Assembly: GCF_029784155.1 (NCBI RefSeq)
Contig: NC_073691.1
Span: forward strand, 92,927,617-92,991,616
Direction: 5' to 3'
Length of the DNA stretch: 64,000 nucleotides
Source of the DNA: Uranotaenia lowii
Lineage: Eukaryota > Arthropoda > Insecta > Diptera > Culicidae
The notes beneath the pieces are model-generated. The model searched no databases. It saw only the letters and a list, made by a program, of their open reading frames with translations, and had not been told where the DNA came from. The position numbers were made by a program, and so were the translations under genes. Positions 46,925 through 57,610 of the stretch are shown one piece after another; position 1 is the stretch's first letter; each line of letters opens with the position of its first letter.

Positions 46925-48376
46925 ATGAGCGAAGGCGGGGGGCTAATCCCCTCAACTGAGGATGATGAAGATAGCATCTATGAGGATGAGGAGCATTTAG
47001 AGGATTCGATTGTTGCGGGTCCTTCTAATGTTTTTCATTCTCCAATGGATGATAATTCTGAGTCATCCTCAGTTGAAAGTAAAGCATCCCGACTCCGAGT
47101 CTACACAGAGAGCCCAACTTTCACTGGTCCTTGGGTGGTTTTCATCCGGCCCAAAAAGAATGGAAAACAGTTGAATGTGGTTCAGATCACAAGAGATCTG
47201 GCAAGGTGGTCCTCCGTAACCTGCATTAAAAAGGTGCGTCCAAACAAATTGCGAGTTGAAGTGGCCAACCGGAAAGCCGCAAATGAAATTGCTGTCAGCA
47301 ATTTTATAAACTTAGAGTACCACGTGTACATTCCGTCTCGAGACGTAGAGATCGAGGGCGTGATTACAGAAATGAGTTTGAAGGCAGATTACGTGAAATC
47401 CAACGGCGTTGGTAAGTTTAAGAGCCTCGATTCGGCTTCGGTCGATATCTTGGATTGCCGCCAACTCAGAACTGCCACCGTCGTAAATGGAGTCAAAGGG
47501 TACTCACCTTCAAGCTCATTTCGTGTGACCTTTGCGGGTACCGCCCTCCCTCATTACGTCTTGATTGACGGAATATTGAGGCTTCCTGTGCGACTCTTTG
47601 TTCCTCGCCCAATGGATTGCAAAAATTGCAATAAGTTGGGGCACACTGCGTCGCACTGCTGTAACAAGCCACGGTGCCCCAAATGCGGGGAGAATCATGG
47701 GGCTGGAGCGTGCTCAGCAATAGAGCAGAAATGTGTCTATTGCGGGGGCTCACCCCATGAATTCTCTTCGTGCGAGGCATATAAGAGTCGCTGGGATAGT
47801 CAAAAGCGCTCTTTGAAGGAACGTTCAAAACGGTCTTATGCCGCCATTTTGAAGAGCGCGGCGCCTCCGATCCAACCTCATACAAGTAACATTTTTACTG
47901 CGCTGTCAGTTGTAGACAATGTAGAATCAGATTCTACCGACGAAGAACACCCGGTCATCTTTGTAGCCAACTCGCGAAAACGCTCAAAACCAGCACCGAA
48001 GACCCCCAAAATTCCAGCAAAAATCCCAACATTTAGTCCCTCAATTGGTATAAAGCAAAAACCGACACCTATAGTACCACTAGTGAAAGAAAAACAAGTC
48101 CCTCCTGGATTCCGTATGAATATGACATCTCAGAATACACCAGACATTGCAGAAACTGCTAAGTCTTTCATTCCTAACGTAATTTCGTCAGAATCAACTT
48201 CACAATCTGGAATTTTTAAATTGTCCGACATTTTAAATGGGGTCTTTACTTTTCTCAACGTCTCGGAATCGATCAGGAGTATTGTTACCTCTATGCTTCC
48301 TGTAGTAAAGACATTTTTGAAGCAATTGATGCAAACTTGGCCCCTTCTTTCAGTGTTTATCTCTCTCGATGGCTAG
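46925..48376 (+). CDS. LINE ORF1, Gag-like RNA-binding protein
   Basis: 483 residues. ORF1 proteins of I-clade LINEs coat the element's RNA and carry it to the target. The N-terminus is acidic (EDDEDSIYEDEEHLED). The middle (about 70-180) matches the Gag pre-zinc-finger fold, with WSSVTCIKKVRPNKLRVEV. Three zinc knuckles follow at about 233-290: CKNCNKLGHTASHC, CPKCGENHGAGAC and CVYCGGSPHEFSSC. A basic linker (KRSLKERSKRSY) and a proline/lysine-rich C-terminus complete it. I take the ATG at 46925 because it follows the UTR and gives the full acidic head. Its stop overlaps the ORF2 start in ATGGCTAG. Confidence 0.92.
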   Translation: MSEGGGLIPSTEDDEDSIYEDEEHLEDSIVAGPSNVFHSPMDDNSESSSVESKASRLRVYTESPTFTGPWVVFIRPKKNGKQLNVVQITRDLARWSSVTCIKKVRPNKLRVEVANRKAANEIAVSNFINLEYHVYIPSRDVEIEGVITEMSLKADYVKSNGVGKFKSLDSASVDILDCRQLRTATVVNGVKGYSPSSSFRVTFAGTALPHYVLIDGILRLPVRLFVPRPMDCKNCNKLGHTASHCCNKPRCPKCGENHGAGACSAIEQKCVYCGGSPHEFSSCEAYKSRWDSQKRSLKERSKRSYAAILKSAAPPIQPHTSNIFTALSVVDNVESDSTDEEHPVIFVANSRKRSKPAPKTPKIPAKIPTFSPSIGIKQKPTPIVPLVKEKQVPPGFRMNMTSQNTPDIAETAKSFIPNVISSESTSQSGIFKLSDILNGVFTFLNVSESIRSIVTSMLPVVKTFLKQLMQTWPLLSVFISLDG

Positions 48377-51300
48377 TTTAAGCCGAGAGGTCGGAGATAT
48401 CACTGTGTTACAGTGGAATTGTCGTAGCCTAATCCCTAAACTGGATCCGTTCAAATTTCTTCTTCATGAAACTAGTTGCGATATTTTTGCCCTTTCTGAA
48501 ACATGGCTTTCTTCTCAATCAAACATCTCATTCCACGATTTTAATATCATCCGTTTGGATCGCAATGATTCTTATGGAGGGGTGCTTTTAGGGATCAATA
48601 AGCGCCACTCTTTCTATAGAATCCACCTCCCTTTGTCAGGAGGAATTGAAGCTGTTGCTTGTCATACTACTATAAGAGGTAAGGACTTATGTGTTGTCAG
48701 TTTGTACTGGCCTCAGAGAGTTGCGGTTAACCAAAGCCACCTAGAGGACCTGTGCTCAGTGCTACCTGAACCAAGGTTGATCCTGGGTGACTTTAATTCA
48801 CATGGGACTGTCTGGGGGGAGCAAACTGACGATAGTCGTTCTACTCTTATCTATGACATTTGCGATAGTTTCAATTTAACAGTATTGAACACGGGTGATA
48901 AAACACGGGTACCTAAACCTCCTGCTAGACAAAGTGCAATTGACCTCTCACTCTGCTCAAACTCACTATCATTGGATTGCCAGTGGAAGGTAATCCCTGA
49001 TCCCAATGGTAGTGATCACCTGCCTATCAAAATTACAATCACCAATGGGGTGAACGCTTCGAATTCAACAAATATGGTATATGACCTCACAAGACACATC
49101 GACTGGAAAAAGTACTCGGACGCAATTGTTTCAGCCATCCATTCTGTGGAAGTGTTACCTCCGTTGGAGGAATATACCTTCCTTGCTTGCTTGATCCATG
49201 ATAGTGCAATTAAATCTCAAACGAAACCCATCCCAGATCCATCTGTTCGCCGAAGGCCTCCCAATCCATGGTGGGACAGTCAGTGTACTAAACTTTACGT
49301 GGACAAATCGAACGCTTTTAAAGTTTTTCGGAAACACGGAACCCTGGATAACTTCAACGCGTATTTTTCTCTTGAGCAGCAATTTAAAAATTTGATCAAG
49401 GGGAAAAAACGTGCGCATTGGCGTAATTTTGTGGGAGGTTTGTCGCGGGAAACATCCTTAAGCACTTTGTGGAATGTGGCACGCAGCATGCGTAATCGTT
49501 CTCACACGAACGAGAGTGAAGAACATTCGCATAAATGGATTTTCAATTTCGCACGAAAAATCTGTCCAGATTCCACACCTGTGCAACAAATCATCCGAAG
49601 TGTGTCTCCGAACAGATGCGATCTGGATTCCAGCTTTTCAATGATGGAATTCTCACTTGCTCTCCTCTCTTGTAACAATTCAGCTCCGGGAGTTGATAAA
49701 ATCAAATTTAACTTGTTGAAAAACCTTCCGGATGCCGCCAAATTTCGCTTGTTGAATTTATTTAATCAATTCTTGGAGCATAACATTGTTCCCGAAGATT
49801 GGAGACAAGTGAGAGTTATTGCCATCCAAAAGCCTGGGAAACCAGCTTCCGATTTTAATTCGTACCGTCCAATAGCGATGTTGTCTTGCATTCGGAAATT
49901 GATGGAGAAAATGATTTTGTTCCGATTGGATAAATGGGTGGAAACCAATGGTCTCCTTTCAGATACTCAATTTGGGTTTCGAAGGGGCAAAGGGACAAAC
50001 GATTGTCTTGCTTTGCTGTCTTCAGAGATACAAATGGCGTACGCAAAACGTGAGCAAATGGCTTCAGTGTTTCTAGACATAAAGGGAGCTTTTGATGCAG
50101 TCTCAATAGAGGTTTTGTCTGACAAGTTGCACTCCCGGGGTCTGCCTCCTCTATTGAACAACATCTTATACAGCTTGCTTTGTGAGAAACATCTGAACTT
50201 TGCTCACGGAGATATTTCAATTAGAAGGACCTCTTACATGGGCCTCCCGCAAGGTTCATGTTTGAGTCCACTTTTGTACAACTTTTACGTAAGTGACATC
50301 GACAGTTGTCTCTCCGAAGGTTGCACACTAAGACAACTTGCAGATGACGGCGTAGTGTCTGTCACAGGATCTACTGAGTCTCATCTGCACAGACCTTTAC
50401 AAGATACTTTAGACAGATTGTCAACCTGGGCTTTGGGGCTTGGGATTGAGTTTTCTCCACAGAAAACGGAGATGGTTGTTTTCTCTAAGAAGCGTAGACC
50501 TGCTCAACCTAAGCTTCATCTCCTAGGCAGAACGATCACTCAATCGAGGTGTTTTAAGTATCTTGGGGTTTGGTTTGATTCCAAGTGTACCTGGAGAGCC
50601 CACATTGAGTATCTGAAAGGAAAATGCCAACAAAGAATCAATTTTCTCCGATCAATCACTGGCACCTGGTGGGGAGCCCATCCAGAAGATCTTTTAAAAT
50701 TGTATCGAACAACAATTCTCTCGGTTATGGAATATGGTAGCTTCTGTTTCCAGTCGGCTGCCAAAACTCATCTCATCAAACTCGAGCGTATCCAATATCG
50801 TTGTCTCCGCATCGCTTTGGGCTGTATGCCCTCAACGCATAATATGAGTCTTGAAGTTTTGGCAGGCATACTCCCACTAAAAGATCGATTCAATTTATTA
50901 TCACTCCGGTTCCTCATCAGGTGTGAGGTCATGAACCCATTGGTGACCGCAAATTTTGAAAGGCTTCTTGAGCAAAATCTTCAAACCAGATTTATGTCTA
51001 TATACCATGTCTTCATGTCCATGCAGGTTAATCCTTCTTCATATTCTCCAACTCGTGTTTACATCCCAGACTACGACAACTCTTCTGTCCAGTTTGATTT
51101 GTCTATGCAGCAAGAAATTCGTGGAATCCCTGATTCGCATCGTCCACTTCTGATTCCAAGAATTTTCGATGCTAAATATAGACACGTCGATGCTGACAAA
51201 ATGTACTTTACAGATGGGTCGCTTATAGAGGAATCAACGGGATTTGGAGTTTTTAACGAAATAGCTACTGCCTCATATAACCTCCATCCACCATGCTCGG

Positions 51301-52052
51301 TATACATCGCAGAATTAGGAGCCATTTACTGGGCGTTGGACAGCGTCGTTTCAAGGCCAGTAGGACACTACTATATTATAACGGACAGCCTCAGTTCTGT
51401 TGAAGCAATCCGTTCAATAAGACCAGGAAAGCACTCACCGTATTTCCTCGGGAAGATACGGGAGACGCTGAGTACTTTATCAAGACGTTGCTTTGCAATC
51501 ACCTTCGTTTGGGTCCCCTCACATTGCTCGATAATGGGTAATGAGAGGGCGGACTCTCTGGCTAAGGTGGGGGCGATGGAAGGCGACACATATCACCGTG
51601 AAATCGTCTTCAACGAATTTTACTCCTTAGTTCGAAGGAACTCTCTTGTCAACTGGCAGCGCAAATGGGACGAGGATGAGTTGGGTCGATGGCTCCACTC
51701 GATTATCCCAAAGGTAAGCCTCAAACCCTGGTTTAATAGATTGGATCTGAGTAGGGATTTTATTCGTGTATTTTCCCGTCTCATGTCCAATCATTATTCC
51801 TTAGACGCGGTACTCTATCGTTTGAATATTGTTGGCAGCAATTTGTGTAGTTGCGGCCAAGGTTACCATGACATCGAGCATATTGTCTGGTCGTGTGAGG
51901 TCTATCTTGTCGCCAGAACGAATTTTATAGACTCCCTTCGGGCCCGAGGAAAACCACCTAACGTCCCAGTGAGAGATGTACTAGCTATGCTAGATTTGGA
52001 CTACATGCTCGAAATCTATCTTTTTCTAAAAGCTATTGATCTTCGTCTATAA
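48369..52052 (+). CDS. LINE ORF2, endonuclease-RT-RNase H polyprotein
   Basis: 1227 residues. It nicks target DNA and reverse-transcribes the element RNA there. APE endonuclease spans about 10-225: QWNCRSL (Asn17), LSETWL (Glu44), ILGDFNSHG and GSDHLPI. RT spans about 440-720: KPGKPASDFNSYRPIAML, FGFRRGKGT, VFLDIKGAFDAV, GLPQGSCLSPLLY, the active site LADDG, and KYLGVWFD. RNase H lies at about 940-1070: FTDGS, AELGAIYWAL, ITDSLSS, VPSHCSIMGNERADSLAK. A C-terminal CSCGQGYHDIEHIVWSC Cys/His cluster follows at about 1155-1175. All catalytic residues I expect are present. It overlaps ORF1 by 8 bases in another frame, so translation probably depends on termination-reinitiation. Confidence 0.94.
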   Translation: MASLSREVGDITVLQWNCRSLIPKLDPFKFLLHETSCDIFALSETWLSSQSNISFHDFNIIRLDRNDSYGGVLLGINKRHSFYRIHLPLSGGIEAVACHTTIRGKDLCVVSLYWPQRVAVNQSHLEDLCSVLPEPRLILGDFNSHGTVWGEQTDDSRSTLIYDICDSFNLTVLNTGDKTRVPKPPARQSAIDLSLCSNSLSLDCQWKVIPDPNGSDHLPIKITITNGVNASNSTNMVYDLTRHIDWKKYSDAIVSAIHSVEVLPPLEEYTFLACLIHDSAIKSQTKPIPDPSVRRRPPNPWWDSQCTKLYVDKSNAFKVFRKHGTLDNFNAYFSLEQQFKNLIKGKKRAHWRNFVGGLSRETSLSTLWNVARSMRNRSHTNESEEHSHKWIFNFARKICPDSTPVQQIIRSVSPNRCDLDSSFSMMEFSLALLSCNNSAPGVDKIKFNLLKNLPDAAKFRLLNLFNQFLEHNIVPEDWRQVRVIAIQKPGKPASDFNSYRPIAMLSCIRKLMEKMILFRLDKWVETNGLLSDTQFGFRRGKGTNDCLALLSSEIQMAYAKREQMASVFLDIKGAFDAVSIEVLSDKLHSRGLPPLLNNILYSLLCEKHLNFAHGDISIRRTSYMGLPQGSCLSPLLYNFYVSDIDSCLSEGCTLRQLADDGVVSVTGSTESHLHRPLQDTLDRLSTWALGLGIEFSPQKTEMVVFSKKRRPAQPKLHLLGRTITQSRCFKYLGVWFDSKCTWRAHIEYLKGKCQQRINFLRSITGTWWGAHPEDLLKLYRTTILSVMEYGSFCFQSAAKTHLIKLERIQYRCLRIALGCMPSTHNMSLEVLAGILPLKDRFNLLSLRFLIRCEVMNPLVTANFERLLEQNLQTRFMSIYHVFMSMQVNPSSYSPTRVYIPDYDNSSVQFDLSMQQEIRGIPDSHRPLLIPRIFDAKYRHVDADKMYFTDGSLIEESTGFGVFNEIATASYNLHPPCSVYIAELGAIYWALDSVVSRPVGHYYIITDSLSSVEAIRSIRPGKHSPYFLGKIRETLSTLSRRCFAITFVWVPSHCSIMGNERADSLAKVGAMEGDTYHREIVFNEFYSLVRRNSLVNWQRKWDEDELGRWLHSIIPKVSLKPWFNRLDLSRDFIRVFSRLMSNHYSLDAVLYRLNIVGSNLCSCGQGYHDIEHIVWSCEVYLVARTNFIDSLRARGKPPNVPVRDVLAMLDLDYMLEIYLFLKAIDLRL

Positions 52053-52222
52053 TACTTTTTATTTTCATATTTCCCTTTCCTATCCTCTTTCTCTTTAAAA
52101 TAAAAGTGTTAAGCTAAGCAAAATATTGTAAAAACAAAAAACGAGTTTGGCTCCTTAAAACCTGAAGGTATGAGCCGTTTCAAATAAAGATTTACAAAAA
52201 AAAAAAAAAAACAGTGTAATAA

Positions 52223-53148
52223 GGTACAAAAAGGTTTAGTCACTTCATGGTGGAATGTGTCAATAGATGTCCAAATTTTAACATTTTATGATGTCATAAA
52301 AACATAATCCCCCATCTTTAACATAAAATGCAACAAAATGTAACACCTTGTAAATCTGAATTCCTTTCGTTTTCACACACTGGAATCTTATAGATTTGCA
52401 GCACGCGTTTATTAACAACAAAAATGAACTTAGACACGTCTGTCACTCACAAGAATAGATCAATGACTGATTTACTTTTGTTTTGTTTTGCCTTGTGTTG
52501 CCAAATTAACAAACGTTGTCATAGAAATTTATTTCAAGTTATCTTTTTTCAGTGTTGCTAAATACAACTATTTTTTTTTAATGCATTCTATTTATTTTCT
52601 GCATATCCTTCATCTCATTTCTACATTTCTTCTTACTCCTATTCTCAATTAAAACTTTTTGCTTATCGATTTTTTGTTTTTTTTTAAACAAGATTTTCTT
52701 TACCAAATATTCTTCATCTTTATTTTACATTCCATTCTAAACAGAAGCTGTTGTTTTTTTTTCTCCAAATATCCTTCCTCTTAATTCTACAATCCATTCT
52801 TAGCACAGGCTTTTCCAATCAATTAAATTTTATTTATTTTGTGCATATTCTTCATCTTATATCTACATTCCTTCACTACTCTATTCTCAATAAAAACTTT
52901 TATTTACCGACTTTTATTTTTCTCCAAAACGAAATTTTATTTATGAAATCTGTGTTTTTACTGTCGCTCTGTCTTTGTTAGCCAGAGCCGGACTATCCGA
53001 AAACATTCCTAACGTAAACCTTTCCAATATGTGCTTTTCCAGTCGCTCTGTCTTTGTTAACTAGTCCCGAAAAGCCTTAAAAATCTGCGCTTCCTAACCC
53101 AATCCGTACTTTTCCGGGAGCCGGATCAGAAACAATTCTTTTTCATAG
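52223..53148. other. Non-coding DNA with a diverged ~240-bp direct duplication
   Basis: About 52585-52700 and 52827-52925 share tattttctgcatat.cttcatct, ctacatt.cttc and ctattctcaat.aaaactttt in the same order. Later, gtcgctctgtctttgtta occurs at 52963 and 53041. No gene is supported. Confidence 0.5.
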
Positions 53149-53151
53149 CAG

Positions 53152-53959
53152 CACACTGTAAATTTTTGGCTCGATTTCCAGCAAAAAAAATTGCTGGAAA
53201 CGTTCAGCAATCCAAATTTTTGCTGGAAACCAGCAATCGATTTTCAAATTGCTGGATTTTTCAGCATTCGGTTATGTGTTTGTCATTTTTGCTGAAAAAT
53301 CAGCAATCGGTTTTCAAATTGCTGGACTTTCCAGCAATTGATCTAGTTCTCTGGAAAATCAGCAATCGAGTTGTCAATTTGGAGTTTGTTTTTGTTTCGT
53401 ACGCTGAAGTAAGGTGAGATTCTATTTTACGAATTTAGGTTAAATTAATATAATTATTTTATTTTCCTCTATATTCTAGCAACCAGGCATCAAGTCAAGG
53501 GTAAGTTTTTATTGTACGGGTAGATATTCCATAGAAGATACTAATCAAAACTATTTTTACAGGTGGCGGATGATCAACACTGCGGCACAAAGCGGCCACC
53601 CCAGAGGCGGTTTTAGAAAGTTATAAAAAAAAGTTTTTTTTTAAAATAAATAAATCCCTTATTGAAAATGGGAGAAAATAATTGTTTTTATGGCTTATTA
53701 TATGCACAGCCAATATTAAACTGTAATTTTGAATTGAAATATAAATTTCATACTAAATACTGCCGGTTGTGTTGAAAGCAATAGCTGGTTTCCAGCAATC
53801 TGGATTGCTGATTTTCCAGCAATTTGAATTGCTGGAAACCAGCATTAACGTTTGCTGTTTTTTCCAGCAATTGAAATTGCTGGAAATTTTGCTGGAAAGT
53901 CAGCGGGACAAAAACCAGCAAAATTTTGCTGGTTTCCAGCAAAAAAAAAATTTGCTGTG
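53152..53959. mobile_element. CACTA-like MITE built of ccagcaa/ttgctgg motifs
   Basis: Ends cacactgtaaattttt and aaatttgctgtg are loose inverted partners with cag on each side (53149-53151, 53960-53962). Each subterminal 180-250 bp carries about 8-12 copies of ttgctgg or ccagcaa in both orientations, with ~20-bp spacers. The centre (53400-53660) is different: acceptor-like tattctag, 21 bases, donor gggtaagt, then tttttacag, a 48-base open stretch ending in tag, and aataaataaa. It looks like the 3' exons of a lost transposase gene. CAC termini with a 2-3-bp duplication suggest CACTA; this is inference. Confidence 0.65.
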
Positions 53960-53962
53960 CAG

Positions 53963-54466
53963 CCTCGAAAATCTGTGCTCCCTGTGCTTATTCCACTGAT
54001 AAACTTATTCTATTGCTAAATCATTTGTAGCATTACCCCATATAAAGAGATTCACTAAGATACGTCTGTCGCTCACAAAAATAGATTAGTGACTGATTTT
54101 GATTTGTTTGTTGTGCCAAGTTTTGCAAATTTACGAATGTTGCCATTTTTTAAATTTTTTTTTTCCAGTGTTACGAACAGCAAAGTTGGCCTTGCTCGAG
54201 TACGGTCGTTGTTTTTTCCGCGCCCACATTTTTCTTCGGTAGTCCTTGAATTACATTTTTGTTTTCCTTTATTAAGATTTTTTTCAAAGTTAGTCATTGT
54301 AACGAATAATTTACTTAAAACGAACACACAGATATATGATCTCAGTGAAACTTCATGTTTCTTTGAAGAGATCTTATTTTACTTAATTCTAAGGCGTGCA
54401 TCAAGAACATGATGGGTAGGAATGGGATCTTTCAAATGCTACAATCACTAGCCCACAGAAAGAGTA
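53963..54466. other. Non-coding spacer
   Basis: AT-rich. gatacgtctgtcgctcac at 54059 resembles agacacgtctgtcactcac at 52433, so this may be a diverged duplicate of the DNA around 52430-52560. The frame at 54089-54412 is open but unrecognised. Confidence 0.4.
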
Positions 54467-55224
54467 CCGTAAACTGGGGGAACTTTGATCAGCGGGGTAA
54501 CTTTGATCAACATGAAATTTTTGCAGATAATCATCTTTAACTAAGTATTAAGTTAAAATATCTGAAAACTGTTTACTACGTTTGAAAGCCTATAAATTGA
54601 GTCACAAATAAGCTAAAATTGGTATTCATAAGAAGATTTTTTATATTACTTTAAATGTTATTTTAAAAATCTTAAAATATCTGGTTTTTTGAAGGCTCAC
54701 AAAAAACATCTCTCCTGATCAAATTCCTGCATTTAGGAGCAAATGAGTTATTAAATGTGAAAGTTCAACTTTTTTTTTTAGTTTAGGTTTCATTATAGTG
54801 TTATTTTTATGGTCATTTGATGATAATTTTTGGATATTAAAAAAATGGTTATTTTCCATGAAAAAGCTCGTATTGAAAAAATGGCTTAAACCCCTATCAA
54901 ATGGTTTAGTTTGAAGAAAAAAAGAACATGGGAACAGTGCAAGGACTTTGAGAATTGCATGAAGGTGAAATTTCATTTGTTTTTAAGGCAAAAAATATTG
55001 AGAAATGTTTATAATTTTTGCCCCTAAATGTATGCAGCAACATTGTCCATTTTTTGAGTACCGTAAAACGGGGTAACTTTGATCAACAATAAACTTTTCC
55101 ACATTATCATCAATAACTCAGTACATAGTTTGAATTTTCGAAAACTTTTTTCTATGTTTGAAAGCCTATTAGTTGAGTATCAAATAGGCAGAATTTGGTT
55201 TGTATTTAAATTTTTCTTCTGTTA

Positions 55225-57610
55225 GGGTAAATGATCTTGAGCGGAACTAATTGGCTCAATTCGACGCAACTTGGAACAGTTGACCAAGCGGTATGGATAG
55301 GGGTTATATCCGAATGAAATTTTTTTTAGTTCAGCGGTTAGATCTTGGTTTCTGCTTTCTAATGATGATTTTTAGAATATTTTAGAGTAAACCCTGATCA
55401 CTCTAGAGCTGTTTTACTGAAGAAAGAATTCTGATCTTGAGCGGAACTAAAATATGATCTTGAGCGGAACTAAAATATGATCTTGAGCGGAACCATTTTG
55501 TACTGTCAACATGTTTAATAGCTATCATTCCAAATCTTTGTGTAACTGTAAAAACTTCAATTAAATTTCATCTTTAAAGATTTTAAAGTTCAAAAATTGA
55601 TGTTTTTACGTAAATTATAAAAACTTAGCCTTCCAAAGTTGTTCTCAAAATATCCGTTCAAATTTATTTCTTACTTAAAAAAAGATTCACTTTGATTCAC
55701 TGTATCTAATTTTGAAAGAATAGATTCTCTAGACTCAATTATTAGTTATTTTATCTCAAAAATTAGGTAAGTGTATTTGAGTGATTATTTGAATGTGCAC
55801 GCTTAGGGTCATATTGCCCCGAACAACTTTTGAAGGTTACGACATAGTCAGTAATACAAAAGAAGGTGCCTCAAATTACAGATTTTGCAAATAAAACTGT
55901 ACATTGCTCTAAATCAAAATGTTTTTAGAAAAAAAATATGATTTTTTGTTCTTTTACTTTAAAACTCAGTGATGGATTTCGGTGATGCTAATTCCTTTAA
56001 TATCATTGAAATTTTTTTTAAATTGCTTCTTTTTCTATATTTTAGTTGGGAAAACTCAGTTAACATTGAAATTCTTATCAAACTGTTCTAATTCAAAGTA
56101 AGAAATCTTAATAATTTTGGAAATTTATTCTGTTGTGGTATGAGCCTACTTGGTTGAATGATTCAACTGAATCAAAGCAATCGAAAGATTCCTTTTAATT
56201 CAACCACGGTAAATGAAAAGTTCATATACCAGTATTTCGATAGCAACTTACTACCTTCTTCAGTGAACGTTTTCGATTGATTTTCGATTCAATCGAAAAC
56301 GTTCACTGAAGAAGGTAGTAAGTTGCTATCGAAATACTGGTATATGAACTTTTCATTTACCGTGGTTGAATTAAAAGGAATCTTTCGATTGCTTTGATTC
56401 AGCGGAAATTTATTCAAAATTAAAAAAATCTGTGAAATCTGTGAATATTTTAAATTTCTGTGTTCAGTGGCACAGATTCTGTGATAAAAATTCTGTGAAA
56501 ATTCAGATTTCAGCATTCTTGCTTGAAACAACTTATTCATAGAACAAAGTTCACAGTTTCTTATGAATCACGATGAAATTCCAGTTTCTTATGAATCACG
56601 ATGAAATTAATTCATATTTAAAAAAATATGGAAAGCATTTAGCTCAATAGATAAAACACTTATATTCCAAACCGATTTCCATGAGTTCCAGCTCAAGTCT
56701 TAACATCAAACAGTAGGGAATCGGATAGGTTTTCAATACCAGGCCACCAATTGAATCGTTAAGTATTATAAAATTGCTAACCAGATGTGCTTTGCAACAC
56801 ATTTTAGAACTGAAGGAATTTGTGTTAAAAATAATTTGATTTTTTTTATTGGTATATCGTTTTCAATTGGAATTTCAACATCAAGAACTACCTCTTTAAC
56901 CGAAAGCTGCTTCTTGGAGATCGAATAGTAATGGCAATAGAGATTGATTCTTATTCTGGAATAATGATTTTACTATATTAGCTTCATTAGTTCTCGAATT
57001 ATGCCAAAAAATATGTATGAGAGCCTTCCTCCACCTGACCGTCGTCCTTTTGAAAGAAAGAACCGAAAAACATTTCTTGTACTTGTACTTGTAGGGTGTT
57101 GCTTACATTCAGGGGTAAAACCTGCGTGTGAGGCATAAGGCATAGGGCAGCGCTCCTAGCGGTTTATTTCGGAAGCTAGTAGTTCCGCTCAAGATCAAAG
57201 ATGGTTCCGCTCAAGATCATATTTTAGTTTTAAAAACTAAGCAATAAATCGATATTTTGATGGAAAACTTGTTACAAAAACCCGAATAATGCTTTTTTAA
57301 GAATTTTTCCACCATTTTAATCATTGAGAATCAGTTTATAGCGGCCAAGGGTTACATAAATTGACGTTCAAAGTCAGCATAGATTGGTGAAAATTGCAGC
57401 AGAAAAGCGTTTGTTTTTAAAGCATTTAATAACATTATTTCATTTCATAAATTTTAGCAAAAATTACAACGAAAGTATGAAAAGATCTTAAGAAAGTGTT
57501 TTTCAAACACCTTGATAAGATTCATAAATAACCATTGCCTAGATCTTAGGAAAAGTAAATGGTTCCGCTCAAGATCAGATTTTGACTAGTTCCGTTCAAG
57601 ATCATTTACC
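55225..57610. mobile_element. Third-level TA element with gatcttgagcggaacta motifs
   Basis: Ends gggtaaatgatcttgagcgg and ccgttcaagatcatttacc are inverted partners, with TA at 55223-55224 and 57611-57612. The motif gatcttgagcggaacta recurs at about 55233, 55434, 55457 and 55479, and in inverse form at about 57183, 57205, 57560 and 57585. The 2386-bp interior is AT-rich, non-coding, and carries the hairpin element at 56131-56403 and a tRNA-like patch at about 56640-56705. Confidence 0.8.
56131..56403. mobile_element. 273-bp leader-plus-hairpin element with 12-bp TSD
   Basis: Flanked by a perfect duplication ggaaatttattc (56119-56130 and 56404-56415). A 36-bp leader (tgttgtggtatgagcctact...) is followed by a perfect palindrome, 56167-56402: two 114-bp arms, identical in my base-by-base comparison, around the 8-base spacer ttttcgat. 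No A tail, no coding frame. The leader and the terminal ctttgattcag match the 82-bp insertion at 8477-8558. Confidence 0.8.

Larger units (their letters stand above)
46254..52209 (+). mobile_element. Full-length I-clade LINE, apparently intact
   Basis: The element lies between perfect 13-bp duplications aacagtgtaataa (46241-46253 and 52210-52222). It has a 5' UTR of about 670 bp, ORF1 (46925-48376), ORF2 (48369-52052), a short 3' UTR with aataaa at about 52183 and a poly(A) tail. Domain order (CCHC gag; APE endonuclease, RT, RNase H and a Cys/His tail) fits the I clade. No stop or frameshift interrupts either ORF. A 5'-truncated relative with the same 3' end lies at 58604-59923. This is the best candidate here for a recently active element and a helper for SINEs. 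Confidence 0.93.

Noticed and set aside
49155..51589. Minus-strand frames inside the LINE ORF2
   Set aside because: Shadows of ORF2; no domain on that strand.
54089..54412. Frame of 107 codons
   Set aside because: Biased, Phe/Ser-rich composition from AT-rich DNA, no domain and no context.
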